DNA from: Cupriavidus pauculus
Lineage (GTDB): Bacteria; Pseudomonadota; Gammaproteobacteria; Burkholderiales; Burkholderiaceae
DNA length: 64,000 bases
Assembly: GCF_002858765.1 (NCBI RefSeq)
Contig: NZ_PJRP01000005.1
Span: 128,087 to 192,086, forward strand
Direction of reading: 5' to 3'
The stretch's first letter is position 1. The number at the start of each line of letters is the position of its first letter. Shown here in pieces: positions 40,249 to 49,203 of this stretch. A program made the position numbers and the translations under genes. The notes beneath the pieces are model-generated. The model did no database searches and had not been told where the DNA came from. It saw nothing but the letters and a program-made list of their open reading frames with translations.

Positions 40249-41175
40249 GTGCCGTACAAATTGATGCTGCAAAAAAGATCTGACGAGGCTGCGTACTGGA
40301 ACGACTGGGAGAATTTCTGCTGGGTTGTCGAGGCCGGCAGCTTTACCGGCGCCAGCGATATGACCGGCGTTCCAAAGTCATCAATCAGTCTTTCGCTTTC
40401 CCGCCTGGAAGATCGACTGGGCAACAGGCTGCTGGACCGGACAACCCGAAAGATCCGGGTCACCGATTTCGGCCAGACGTTGTACGACCGCATCAAGCCG
40501 TTGCTGGATGAACTGCGGGAAGCGGACAACGATGCGAGATCCAACCAACAGAAGGTATCGGGGACGCTACGGCTGGCGGCGCCGTACGAGACCGGATGGC
40601 TGCACTTGGCGCCGGCGCTGGGAAAGCTGCTCAAGGCGCATCCAGAGCTGCGGGTCGAAATCGACGATACGCGGAAGATCCCCAACCTTCTCGAGCAACG
40701 CTATGACATCGCTTTCGTGAAGACTGACGCGCGCCTGCCTGACAGCTCGTTGGTCAGCAAGCGTGTTGTGGCGATGGAACGCGCATTCTTCGCGGCGCCG
40801 GAGATGATCTCGAGGCGAGGCCTGCCTCGGAAGCTTCAGGATATTGCGTCGTGGCCGACCATCGTTGACATGGACGACGAGTACTGGGACCTCATGGAGG
40901 ATGGCCAGGAGGTGGAGCGTATCGCGCTTTCGCCAACCATCCGTACGTACAACGTGGAGATGCGCGTGCGGGCCGCGGTGGATGGCCTCGGCGTCGTGCG
41001 GTTGCTACCCGCCTATATCGAGGACCAGCTCAACAGCGGAAAGCTTGTTCGACTGTTCCCACACCATCTTTCGTCGCCTCTCAAGGTGTACGCCCTGACA
41101 CCGGCACGCCGACTCGTGCCGGCGAAGGTTCGCGCGCTGCTGGAAACATTCGATGCCGCCGGGACGGATCGGTGA
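40249..41175 (+). CDS. LysR-family transcriptional regulator
   Basis: 308 residues from GTG 40249, or 303 from ATG 40264. The winged helix is FCWVVEAGSFTGASDMTGVPKSSISLSLSRLEDRLGNRLLDRTTRKIRVTDFGQ, and the ligand-binding domain runs from about residue 95. It has the same layout as the other LysR gene in the window but the sequences are clearly different. Divergent from DUF3311-symporter, the standard LysR arrangement, so it is the likely regulator of monocarboxylate uptake. Confidence 0.9.
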   Translation: MPYKLMLQKRSDEAAYWNDWENFCWVVEAGSFTGASDMTGVPKSSISLSLSRLEDRLGNRLLDRTTRKIRVTDFGQTLYDRIKPLLDELREADNDARSNQQKVSGTLRLAAPYETGWLHLAPALGKLLKAHPELRVEIDDTRKIPNLLEQRYDIAFVKTDARLPDSSLVSKRVVAMERAFFAAPEMISRRGLPRKLQDIASWPTIVDMDDEYWDLMEDGQEVERIALSPTIRTYNVEMRVRAAVDGLGVVRLLPAYIEDQLNSGKLVRLFPHHLSSPLKVYALTPARRLVPAKVRALLETFDAAGTDR

Positions 41176-41358
41176 GTGCGGCGGCGCGCGCAGGGAAGGG
41201 CTGAGATGGGCTGGATGAGCTGGGATGGGTGCTTCGACGGTTCGTTCACCACGATGGACGGTCTGTCAATCGTCGGCCGTTGTTGCGTGCTCGGTGGCGA
41301 CATAGAGTGGCTTCACGGCTGCGGCCCTGCAGCTTCCTTCAATTCTATGGAGATCATC

Positions 41359-41556
41359 ATGTTCAGACTTCTACTGGTCGGCGTTGCACTCACTGCTCTC
41401 TTTGGTTTCGCATCGGGCGCCAACGCGTCGTCGCTGATGACGGATCGCGATCGGCTCGACGGCAGCCAGGGATGCGTGACCACGCAGTCCGTCGTGGTGG
41501 ATGCCTTCAATCGTTCTGCCACAGAGCCGCGGGATCCGTACACCGAAGGGGCGTGA
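41359..41556 (+). CDS. Small secreted protein, unknown
   Basis: 65 residues. GGAG at 41349-41352 supports the ATG. Signal peptide MFRLLLVGVALTALFGFASG with cleavage near ANA-S. The mature part of about 40 residues is polar (SSLMTDRDRLDGSQGCVTTQSVVVDAFNRSATEPRDPYTEGA) with one Cys. Burkholderiales genomes hold many such short periplasmic proteins of unknown role. It lies between a LysR gene and a TonB receptor; no link to either is shown. Confidence 0.6.
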   Translation: MFRLLLVGVALTALFGFASGANASSLMTDRDRLDGSQGCVTTQSVVVDAFNRSATEPRDPYTEGA

Positions 41557-41672
41557 GCCACGCGTATCGGTGAGGGCGGCGTTCGGTGGCCGCGAACGGC
41601 AGGGCTGCACGCCGGTCCTTCGTGCACCCGCAGCCCCCTTGTCTCATTTCGGAAACATTCAGCAATCTGTCA

Positions 41673-41699
41673 TATAAATACGAATCATTCGTATTTATA
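41673..41699. promoter_or_regulatory. Perfect palindrome before the TonB receptor gene, candidate Fur-type site
   Basis: 12-bp arms TATAAATACGAA and TTCGTATTTATA around TCA, 64 bp before the receptor start. The inner core GAATCATTC resembles the centre of a Fur box (NATNATNAT spacing) but the flanks differ from the consensus. Fur control is inferred from context. Confidence 0.55.
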
Positions 41700-41762
41700 A
41701 TACGGCGCTTTCGTCTCTTTTGACTTGCTCGCGGCAAGTCGCGCCTTGTCGGATTGCATTGA

Positions 41763-43862
41763 ATGTCTCCTCGCTGTCTTCTCACCCCCGCGGCCATTGC
41801 CTGCCTGTCCCTGTTTGCAACCGCTGCCCACGCCAACGATGCCGGGGCGGTTCTGCCCGCCGTCACCGTCAGTGCGGCTAACAACGCCGCTGACGACATT
41901 GGCTTCGCCACGCGGCGCCCAGCGGGCGTCACCAAGTCGAACGAATCGGCGGCGGACAGCGCCCAGTCGATTACGGTCGTGACGAGAGACCTGATGGACA
42001 GCCAGCAGTCCCAGACCCTGAGCGACGTGCTGTGGAATGCGGCGGGGGTGTCGGCCAACACCTATGGCCGCCGGGGTTGGGACGACTTCATCATTCGCGG
42101 CCAGCGCGCGTCGGAGTCGATCTTTGCCGATGGTCTGCTCGTGGATACGAACAACCGCGTGGCCCAGGAAGTGTTTGGCGCAGAGCGCGTGGAGATCCTC
42201 AAAGGCCCGGCCTCCGTGCTGTTTGGCCAGGTGCAGCCGGGTGGCCTGGTCAATATCGTGACCAAACGACCGCGTCCCGAGCTGTTCGGAGAGTTGGGCC
42301 TTACCGTCGGCAACTATGGATTGCGCCAGGTGACGGCCGACGTGGGCACGCCCCTGAAGCCGGACAGCAAGGCGGCATTCCGGTTGACCGCACTGGCGAT
42401 GAACAGCGACGACGCCACCGACCACGTCTGGTTCCGCAACCGCTATGTCGCGCCGTCGCTGACGCTGGATTTCGGACATCGGACCGACTTCACGATCCTG
42501 ACCAGCCACAATGAACGCCACTATGTACGCCAGCAAGGCTTGCCCGTGAATGGCACGCTGGTATCGAACATCAATGGCGTGGTGCCCAACTCGCGGTTTA
42601 TCGGCGAGCCGAACGCCGCCCCCTATGACGGCGAGCAGAACCGCATCGGCTACGCCTTGACGCACCGGTTCGATTCCGGCTGGACCGTCAATCAAAACCT
42701 GCGCTACCAGACTTCGTCGTTGACCGGCATGTTCGTCACGGCCGGGACCATGGCCGTCAACAGCCAGACTTTGAATCGCAGCGCCACCCAGCAGGATTTC
42801 TCCGGCGACTCGTTCGGCGTCGACACGAACGTGCAGAAGACCTTCGCCTTCACCGGCCACCAGCACGCGCTGACGTTCGGCGTCGACTATCGCCGCACCA
42901 ACGAAGACCGGCTCCAGAAGACATGCCGGGTGGCCGCCCTGAACGTCTACAGCCCGGTGTATGGTGCAGCGATCAACTGCCCGACGAACTTCAGCACCGA
43001 CAGCACCGACACGCTCAACGCACTGGGCCTCTACCTGCGCGACCAGATCCGCATTGCCGAGCGCTGGACGGTCACCGGCGGCGTGCGCTACGAATCCGCG
43101 CGCACGGGCAGCACCAACCGGCTCAACGCTTCGCGCACCGACAGCGACGACAATGCCGTCACCGGCAGCGCGGCGGTGATGTATGACCTGACGCACTGGG
43201 CCCGTCCCTACGTCAGCTATTCCACGTCGTTCCTGCCGAACGCTGGCACCGACGTCAACAACGCACCGTTCAAGCCGGAGAAAGGTCGTCAGGTGGAAGT
43301 GGGCGTGAAATTCGATACACCGAACAAGAATGGCCTGCTGACGCTTGCGGCCTTCGACCTGGTCCGCAAGAACGTGCTTTCGTCCGATCCGGTCAATACG
43401 GGCTTCAGCGTGGCAGTGGGCGAGCAGCGATCCCGGGGCCTGGAAGCCGAGCTGACCCAGGATCTGGGCAATGGCCTGAGCGTCATGGCGGCCTATGCCT
43501 ACATCGACAGCGAAGTGACTGACGACACGGTTGCCGCCAACGTCGGCAAGCCGTTGAATGCGGTGCCGCGCCACAGCCTTTCGTTGTGGACGCAGTATCG
43601 TTTCCGCGGCCCCCTCGCGGGCTGGTGGGCAGGCGTCGGCGCACGCGGCGAGAGCGCCAAGCGCGGCTATAGCTTCAACTACACCGTGCCGGGCTATGCC
43701 GTGGCGGATCTGGGGTTTGGCTATACCGCCAATCACTGGCGCGCAGCGTTCAACGTGAAGAACGTGTTCGACAAGTCGTACTACGCCGGTGGACTCAACA
43801 ACAACGTTTTGCCGGTGGGCAATCCGCGCGTGGCGATGCTGAACGTTGTCGTGAACTACTGA
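41763..43862 (+). CDS. TonB-dependent siderophore receptor
   Basis: 699 residues. Signal peptide ending ATAAHA-N. The TonB-box-like segment LPAVTVSA is followed by the plug domain (AQSITVVTRDLMDSQQSQTLSDVL, FIIRGQRASESIFADGL, VEILKGPASVLFGQVQPGGLVNIVTKRP), a 22-strand barrel, and a C-terminus ending VVVNY. The plug pattern is of the FhuA/FoxA/FpvA siderophore type, so the ligand is probably a ferric siderophore. The central Cys pair (KTCRVAAL and INCPTN) sits in a barrel loop as in ferrichrome-type receptors. An iron-regulator-like palindrome is upstream. No TonB, ExbB or ABC genes are in the window. Confidence 0.92.
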   Translation: MSPRCLLTPAAIACLSLFATAAHANDAGAVLPAVTVSAANNAADDIGFATRRPAGVTKSNESAADSAQSITVVTRDLMDSQQSQTLSDVLWNAAGVSANTYGRRGWDDFIIRGQRASESIFADGLLVDTNNRVAQEVFGAERVEILKGPASVLFGQVQPGGLVNIVTKRPRPELFGELGLTVGNYGLRQVTADVGTPLKPDSKAAFRLTALAMNSDDATDHVWFRNRYVAPSLTLDFGHRTDFTILTSHNERHYVRQQGLPVNGTLVSNINGVVPNSRFIGEPNAAPYDGEQNRIGYALTHRFDSGWTVNQNLRYQTSSLTGMFVTAGTMAVNSQTLNRSATQQDFSGDSFGVDTNVQKTFAFTGHQHALTFGVDYRRTNEDRLQKTCRVAALNVYSPVYGAAINCPTNFSTDSTDTLNALGLYLRDQIRIAERWTVTGGVRYESARTGSTNRLNASRTDSDDNAVTGSAAVMYDLTHWARPYVSYSTSFLPNAGTDVNNAPFKPEKGRQVEVGVKFDTPNKNGLLTLAAFDLVRKNVLSSDPVNTGFSVAVGEQRSRGLEAELTQDLGNGLSVMAAYAYIDSEVTDDTVAANVGKPLNAVPRHSLSLWTQYRFRGPLAGWWAGVGARGESAKRGYSFNYTVPGYAVADLGFGYTANHWRAAFNVKNVFDKSYYAGGLNNNVLPVGNPRVAMLNVVVNY

Positions 43863-43874
43863 GGCGTCAAGCGT

Positions 43875-44114
43875 TCAGGCCGCACCACGCAGCGCAAGAT
43901 TCAATTGATCGACGGCGGGCGCCCAGTCGGCGTCGTCGATGAACTCGTCCCGCAGCAGGGCGGCTTGAGACGGCGTCCAGAATGGCGCCTCGCACAAATC
44001 GACGCTGCGCGGCAAGGGCGAGTGGTCGGCGATGAACTGCGCGATGGCGGCTTCGTCATCGGGTAGCCCGAGTTGGGCGAACAGGTCGGCGAAGGTCGGA
44101 AACTGCTGGGTCAT
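43875..44114 (-). CDS. DUF2789-family protein
   Basis: 79 residues. The pattern FADLFAQLGLPDDEAAIAQFIADHSPLP, LCEAPFWTPSQAALLRDEFIDDADWAPAVDQLN is the DUF2789 signature (hydrophobic helix, then APFW and DADW). Unknown function; small cytosolic helical protein. It is convergent with the TonB receptor with a 12-bp gap. Confidence 0.75.
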   Translation of the reverse strand: MTQQFPTFADLFAQLGLPDDEAAIAQFIADHSPLPRSVDLCEAPFWTPSQAALLRDEFIDDADWAPAVDQLNLALRGAA

Positions 44115-44154
44115 GATGGATTTCTCTTTGGTACGCGTACCGCGACGTGGGTCG

Positions 44155-44352
44155 TCATGCCTGGGCGATCAACGCCAGGCCCGCTGTCTGTGGGCGCTTG
44201 TTGAACGTGCTGCGTGCGACGAGGGCGCAAACCGCCAGCGTTCCAGCCAACATGCCGAGGGACGACGAGGTATGCCCGTGCGATGAAAATCCCGTCGCGA
44301 AGGCGACGGCGGCCATTTCCAGCTTACGACCAAGTTTGTGATTGCGTGTCAT
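44155..44352 (-). CDS. Short hypothetical protein
   Basis: 65 residues from the ATG at 44350-44352 (MTRNHKLGRKLEMAAVAFATGF); an upstream start gives 77. One hydrophobic stretch (SLGMLAGTLAVCALVARS) could be a single membrane helix. No recognised domain and only a weak ribosome site, so its reality is uncertain. Confidence 0.35.
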   Translation of the reverse strand: MTRNHKLGRKLEMAAVAFATGFSSHGHTSSSLGMLAGTLAVCALVARSTFNKRPQTAGLALIAQA

Positions 44353-44432
44353 AGCGGTTGCCGCCTTTCTCTTTTCGCCTGTGTTCATTCAGGGTGGCCC
44401 GACATTTGATGTCGCGCCACCGGCCGTGGATA

Positions 44433-45131
44433 TCAGGACTCGATCACCGGCGCATGCACCGGGGCAATCGACGGGTGCGCGGTCTGCGTGCGCTGGGCGG
44501 CCTTGTGCACCATCGTGTAGGCGTAGTCGATGCCCATGCCGTAGGCGCCCGAGTGTTCCTTCGCCAGACCGGTCACGGCGTCATACGTTTCCTTGTTCTT
44601 CCAGTCGCGCTGCCATTCCAGCAGTACCTGCTGCCACGTCACCGGCACCACGCCGGCCTGGATCATGCGCTGCATGGCGTAGTCGTGCGCTTCCTTGGTG
44701 GTGCCACCCGAGGCGTCGGCCACCATGTAGATCTCGTAGTCGCCTTCGAGCATCGCGCTCAGGGCGAACGTGGTGTTACAGACTTCGGTCCACAGGCCGG
44801 CCACGACGATCTTCTTGCGGCCGTTGGCGGCCAGCGCGTCGCGCACCTTCTGGTCGTCCCACGAGTTCATCGACGTGCGTTCGAGCGTTTCCTTGCCCGG
44901 GAAGACGTCGAGCAGTTCGGGGTAGGTGTAGCCGGAGAACGATTCGCTTTCCACCGTGGTGATGGTGGTCGGCACGTCGAAGATCTTGGCTGCCTTGGCC
45001 AGGCCCACCGCGTTGTTCTTCATGGTCTGGCGGTCCATCGACTGCACGCCGAAGGCCATCTGGGGCTGGTGGTCGATGAAGATCAGCTGGCTGTTGCGCG
45101 GGGTCAGGACTTGCAGTTTGGCGTTCGACAT
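44433..45131 (-). CDS. YcaC-like isochorismatase-superfamily hydrolase
   Basis: 232 residues. Start ATG 45129-45131 with GGAG 7 bases upstream; the longer frame is unrelated. Cysteine-hydrolase triad is visible: Asp in LIFIDHQPQMAFGV, Lys in ANGRKKIVVAGLW, and nucleophile Cys in LWTEVCNTTFALSAMLEG. Its closest pattern is YcaC, a ring-forming hydrolase of unknown substrate. It is separated from its neighbours by large gaps, so it seems a single-gene unit. Confidence 0.88.
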   Translation of the reverse strand: MSNAKLQVLTPRNSQLIFIDHQPQMAFGVQSMDRQTMKNNAVGLAKAAKIFDVPTTITTVESESFSGYTYPELLDVFPGKETLERTSMNSWDDQKVRDALAANGRKKIVVAGLWTEVCNTTFALSAMLEGDYEIYMVADASGGTTKEAHDYAMQRMIQAGVVPVTWQQVLLEWQRDWKNKETYDAVTGLAKEHSGAYGMGIDYAYTMVHKAAQRTQTAHPSIAPVHAPVIES

Positions 45132-45286
45132 GGTGTTGCTCCGGAATGAAAGATGATTCAATAAGTTTGAGGTTTTGTCGGGCGGCGCTGGCTTCGCTTC
45201 GTTTGTTTCGCTGCGTTGCTGCGCTGTCCATGTGCAGAACTATAGCGACCGCCACCTCGGAGAAAGTGGGCTATCGTCGTCATAGT

Positions 45287-45305
45287 TATTCAAAATAATT
45301 GAATA
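45287..45305. promoter_or_regulatory. Palindrome upstream of the YcaC-like gene
   Basis: Arms TATTCAA and TTGAATA around AATAA, about 155 bp before the start, in an A/T-rich island. It fits a T-N11-A LysR-box shape but no regulator gene is adjacent. Confidence 0.4.
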
Positions 45306-45402
45306 TAGAGTGGGCCCGAAATGCGGGCCGCATGGTCGACCTGATGGTTTTGCTGCAGAAAGGCGCGGCGAGGCCGCGCCATCGGTGATGTCGGCGCCGT
45401 GC

Positions 45403-46584
45403 CTACCGCCGGCCGCCCCGGCCGCCGCCCCCGCCGAACCCACGGCCGCCGCCCCCGCCTCCACGGAAGCCTCCCGCGCCGCCGGCGGCATTGCCGCGCT
45501 GCGAGCCTGAGCCAAGGCTCGAATTGCCGCGGTTCATGTCGCGTTGCATCTCGCCACGGCCATTGCCGACGCCGTTGAAGCCGCTGTCCCGGCCCGAACC
45601 GCCGTCGCGGCCGCGGAATCCGTTACGTGTGTCCGCGCCAGGCGAGCTACGGCCGAATTTCTCCCGCGATGCGTTATCGCGGTAGGCCACGCCCTGGCGA
45701 TGGCGGGCGTCATGCTGCCAGCGGTCTCCGCTCAGTTTGCTGGCGTCGAAGTTGCGGTCGATGTTGCGGGCCTTGTGGTGCTCGACGTGTACGTTGTTGT
45801 TATTCCAGTCGCAGTTGCCGAAGATCGCCGCCGCCGTGATCAGCCCCACGCCGAACGCGATGCCCGAGCCGTAGCCGGGATAGTAGGCGGGGTAGGGCGG
45901 CCAGTAGTAATACGGGTAGGCGGGATAGGCCCACGGGCCGTACACGACGCCGGGGTCGTACGCCGGAACGTAGATCGTTTGCGGGTTCGCGGGCTCGATG
46001 ATCACCACGCTCTGGCCCGCCGCGGTCGTTTGGGTGGTCACCGTCTGCTGGGCATTGGACTGCAGGTTGCCGGCCTGCCGCGCCTTCGCGCGCAGCCGCT
46101 GGATGGCGTCGAAGACGTCCTTCTGCTGCGCCAGGAAGGCGTCGCCGAGATTCTGCGTCCAGTCGATCTTGTCGTTCATCGGCTCCAGCACCTGCGGAAA
46201 GGCCAGCATCGACTTGACACTGGCGTCCCACGGCTCGTTCTTTGCGGCCTGGATGGCGGCGTCGCCTTTCAGGTCCGGGTGGGCCTTCAGCCAGCGGGCG
46301 GCCAGGACGATTTCCATCGGGTACGTGGAAGCCATCAGCACCTGCGAGAGCAGGGTGTCCGGATACAGGGCGATCGGCGCGACCAGTGCCTCGATCTCCT
46401 CGGGCTTGTACGCGACGCCGGCCGGCTTCTGCACGGCGGCCAGCCGCGCCTGATCGAGCGCCTGTGCCTGAGCGGCGGCCTGGGATGGCGCGGAGGCATC
46501 GGCGGCGCCGGTCGATGGCGGATTCGTCTGACACCCCGCCAGCATCAGGGCGATACAGCCCGTCACGGTTGCCAGGCGCTTCAT
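45403..46584 (-). CDS. DUF3300 lipoprotein with a Gly/Arg-rich tail
   Basis: 393 residues. Lipobox LAGC (Cys18) follows a short signal peptide. The DUF3300 domain spans about residues 55-260, seen as YKPEEIEALVAPIALYPDTLLSQVLMASTYPMEIVLAARWLK and ending near VYVPAYDPGVVYGPWAYPAYPYYYWPP. The tail is low complexity, with RGG-like repeats (RGGGGGGRGFGGGGGRGGRR). The domain has no known function; it is usually found with DUF2950, here encoded immediately upstream with a 4-bp overlap. Exported, probably anchored to the outer membrane. Confidence 0.88.
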   Translation of the reverse strand: MKRLATVTGCIALMLAGCQTNPPSTGAADASAPSQAAAQAQALDQARLAAVQKPAGVAYKPEEIEALVAPIALYPDTLLSQVLMASTYPMEIVLAARWLKAHPDLKGDAAIQAAKNEPWDASVKSMLAFPQVLEPMNDKIDWTQNLGDAFLAQQKDVFDAIQRLRAKARQAGNLQSNAQQTVTTQTTAAGQSVVIIEPANPQTIYVPAYDPGVVYGPWAYPAYPYYYWPPYPAYYPGYGSGIAFGVGLITAAAIFGNCDWNNNNVHVEHHKARNIDRNFDASKLSGDRWQHDARHRQGVAYRDNASREKFGRSSPGADTRNGFRGRDGGSGRDSGFNGVGNGRGEMQRDMNRGNSSLGSGSQRGNAAGGAGGFRGGGGGGRGFGGGGGRGGRR

Positions 46585-47519
46585 GGCGATACCCGCCTCC
46601 AGCCCGGGGCTGGATCGAATGTCTGGGTGCCGGATGCCTGCGTTGCCGTCTGCGGACCGAGATTGCGCTCGTAGACAACGCCAAGGTGGTTGACCATGAA
46701 CGTCATCACGCCGGTGTCGCCATAGCGGACGGGCCAGGCGATCACCGCGAATCCGCCGAAGAGCTTGCCGTCCACCACGTAGTTCATTGCGCCGGACTGT
46801 GCATGCTTGCCCTGTGCGGTGAGCAGCTTGAAGCGGTATCCGTTGTAGCCGTCCGCGCTCTGGTTGGGCCCGCTGGCGTCGCTGAAGGCCTCGCCAAGCG
46901 GGCTCGGGGGCTCGTTGGGCCCGGTCGGCCAGTACAGGCCGTCTTGCTTGCCCGGCGAACTTGCCAGCTTGCTCGCATAGACGTGGAGCTTTTCGCCGTC
47001 GTGCGCGGTCTCGGCGTAGTCGTCCTGGGCGTCGCGAATGGCCAGCAGGGTCTGTATCGCGGCGAGTTCGTTCCGTCCGATCCGGCGAACCCGCATTTCC
47101 TGCAGGCCGGCGTGGGTGTCGAACTGCCAGCCCGTCGCGCGTTTCACCAGCGGGACGGGCAGGGTCCATCCGTTGTCACCCACCACGATGAAGGCCTGGC
47201 CATTGGTGGTCCGAACCGTGTGGGACACATTCCACGCGCGCACGAACGTCTCGCGGGCCGCGTCGCCGACCGGCGGGACGATAGTCCGGAAGTCAGTGCC
47301 AAGCATCTGCGTGAGCGCGGCCTGATCGTCGGTCAGCACCGCCTGGCCGAAGGCGCGCATGCCGTCCTGGGCCGTGTCGAAATGCTGCTGGGCAAACGCC
47401 ACCTGGGCCAGCAGGGAGAACACCGTCGCCAGGCCCCATGATCGTGGCGAGGCAAGGCGCATTCGGAACAGACCCGGCCGCATTGTCATGACATGGGTTC
47501 CTTTGCGCGCGGACGTCAT
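46581..47519 (-). CDS. DUF2950 exported protein
   Basis: 312 residues, or about 300 if the internal ATG near 47483-47489 is used. A signal peptide-like stretch (PRSWGLATVFSLLAQVAFAQQHF) precedes the domain. DUF2950 landmarks: AFGQAVLTDDQAALTQMLGTDF, YWPTGPNEPPSPLG, NGYRFKLLTAQGKHAQSGAMNYVVDGKLFGGFAVIAWPVRYGDTGVMTFMVNHLGVVYERNLG. Partner gene of DUF3300; periplasmic or outer-membrane associated, unknown role. It overlaps the next gene of the cluster by 4 bp as well. Confidence 0.88.
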   Translation of the reverse strand: MTSARKGTHVMTMRPGLFRMRLASPRSWGLATVFSLLAQVAFAQQHFDTAQDGMRAFGQAVLTDDQAALTQMLGTDFRTIVPPVGDAARETFVRAWNVSHTVRTTNGQAFIVVGDNGWTLPVPLVKRATGWQFDTHAGLQEMRVRRIGRNELAAIQTLLAIRDAQDDYAETAHDGEKLHVYASKLASSPGKQDGLYWPTGPNEPPSPLGEAFSDASGPNQSADGYNGYRFKLLTAQGKHAQSGAMNYVVDGKLFGGFAVIAWPVRYGDTGVMTFMVNHLGVVYERNLGPQTATQASGTQTFDPAPGWRRVSP

Positions 47520-47893
47520 CGTCCCATGCGTCGGTTGTAGGCGTTGTAGATGCGCTGCAACAGATCGTTGGCTTTCGGATCCGGCGAGGCGAACTGAACG
47601 TTGAGGGTGCCATCGGCCTGCCTGCGGAACGCGGCGCTGATGGGTGTCGACCCTGCACGGCCGGTGATGGACCCCGCTTGCCGGTCTGCATTGATGTCGC
47701 CCACGCCTTCATCGCGGAACGCGCGCAGGGCGGCACTGAAAGACCGATCGAACGTGGTGAGCGGGGCGCTGGAGAACGTCGCCGGAATGATGCCGGCGGT
47801 GGCCGCCAACGCTTCGCCGCCGCCTAGCACGAGTGCCAGGAGCGAAAGCCCGATGAGGGGCCGGCACTGCCATGATCGTCCGAGCGTGTTCAT
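47516..47893 (-). CDS. Exported hypothetical protein in the DUF2950 operon
   Basis: 125 residues from ATG 47891-47893 (MNTLGRSWQCRPLIGLSLLALVLGGGEALAA, a Sec signal peptide), or longer from an in-frame GTG at 47981-47983. The mature part has a Gly-rich segment (AGSITGRAGSTPISAAFRRQADGTLNVQFASPDPKANDLLQRIYNAY) with no recognised fold. It overlaps the DUF2950 start by 4 bp, so three secreted-protein genes are translationally coupled in one transcript. Confidence 0.7.
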   Translation of the reverse strand: MNTLGRSWQCRPLIGLSLLALVLGGGEALAATAGIIPATFSSAPLTTFDRSFSAALRAFRDEGVGDINADRQAGSITGRAGSTPISAAFRRQADGTLNVQFASPDPKANDLLQRIYNAYNRRMGR

Positions 47894-48134
47894 GACGGCG
47901 TGGATGACGCGATTCAGTTGGTGCGATGCGGTTGGCGCGGCGCTTGCCGCCGATTCGACCTCGGAAAGCGGTCTACCCGGCACAAGTGCCAGGCATCGGC
48001 GGGAGCGGGCGGCGGCAGTCCGGGCGGACCTGCTGGACCGCCCACGACTTCATTTTATGAGCCGGCGAACGGGCCGCAATGGCACTTTGGGGTAACAGCA
48101 CACCGTCTCGGGGCGGTGCCGGTTACTCCGGACG

Positions 48135-49118
48135 TCATTCGACCTTGATATTTGCCGTCTTGACGACCTCGCCGTATCGCTTCAGGTCGGCCTGAATCTG
48201 CTTGCCGAAGGCCTCGGGCGAGTTGCCGATCGGCACGATGCCCAGCGTTGCCAGCCGTTCGCGCGTGTCAGGCTGGTTGACCACCGCGTTCAGTTCCCTG
48301 GAAAGCCGGTCGACGATCTCTTTCGGCGTCTTGGCGGGGGCCAGCAGCCCGACCCAGGATTCGCTGACCAGGCCCGGAACACCCGATTCCTCCAGCGTCG
48401 GCACCTCCGGCAGCGCCGGCACGCGGCTGGCGCCGGACACCGCAATGGCCGTGGCCTTGCCGGACTTCACGTACTGCTGGGCCCCGGCCACGGCGGTGTA
48501 GAGCACGGGCAGCGTGCCGCCCACCAGGTCGCCCATGGCCTGTCCGCCGCCCTTGTAGGGAACGTGCATCATCTTCAGGCCCGTGCGGGCCTTGAGCAGT
48601 TCGCCGGCCAGGTGGGGCGTGCTGCCGGTCCCCGCGCTGCCATACGACAGGCCTTCCGGCCGCGTCTGCGAGTAGGCCACAAGTTCCTTCAGGTTCTTGG
48701 CCGGCACGGAGGGATGGGTAATCAGGATCAGGGCCGCGTCGCCGATCTTGCCGATCGGCGCGAAGTCCTTCAGCGGATCGAATGGCACCTTCGGGAAGAC
48801 ATGCGGATTGATGACGATGGTGCCATCGAACCCCAGCAGCAGCGTGTAGCCGTCCGGCGCGGACTGGGCCGCCATCGCCGAGCCGATATTGCCCGATGCG
48901 CCGGGCTTGTTGTCGACTACGACCTGCTGGCCCAGCCGCTGGCCGAGCTTGTCTGCGATCACGCGCGCGCTGGTGTCCGATACGCCACCGGGGGCGAACG
49001 GCACGATCAGGCGGATCGGACGCGAAGGGTAGTCTTGCGCAAACGCGCCGGTGCCGAATGCGCCCGAACTGGCGACGGCCATGGCGCATAGCGCCCTGGC
49101 GAAGGTACGACGATGCAT
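48135..49118 (-). CDS. Bug/TctC-family periplasmic solute receptor
   Basis: 327 residues. Start MHRRTFARALCAMAVASSGAFGTGAFAQ is a signal peptide; AGGAGGAG lies 7 bases upstream. The family patterns DYPSRPIRLIVPFAPGGVSDTSARVIADKLGQRLGQQVVVDNKPGASGNIGSAMAAQSAPDG and the C-terminal PEAFGKQIQADLKRYGEVVKTANIKVE are typical Bug proteins, which bind carboxylates. No tctA/tctB permease genes are nearby; this would be an orphan receptor in a five-gene minus-strand operon, last gene. Confidence 0.92.
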   Translation of the reverse strand: MHRRTFARALCAMAVASSGAFGTGAFAQDYPSRPIRLIVPFAPGGVSDTSARVIADKLGQRLGQQVVVDNKPGASGNIGSAMAAQSAPDGYTLLLGFDGTIVINPHVFPKVPFDPLKDFAPIGKIGDAALILITHPSVPAKNLKELVAYSQTRPEGLSYGSAGTGSTPHLAGELLKARTGLKMMHVPYKGGGQAMGDLVGGTLPVLYTAVAGAQQYVKSGKATAIAVSGASRVPALPEVPTLEESGVPGLVSESWVGLLAPAKTPKEIVDRLSRELNAVVNQPDTRERLATLGIVPIGNSPEAFGKQIQADLKRYGEVVKTANIKVE

Positions 49119-49203
49119 GTTGTCTCCTCCTGCTGCAGCAGTGATGGTTGGCGTGATCGCCTTCTTTTGGAACAGCTTGACGACGGGTATGGCGTTGGCG
49201 CGA

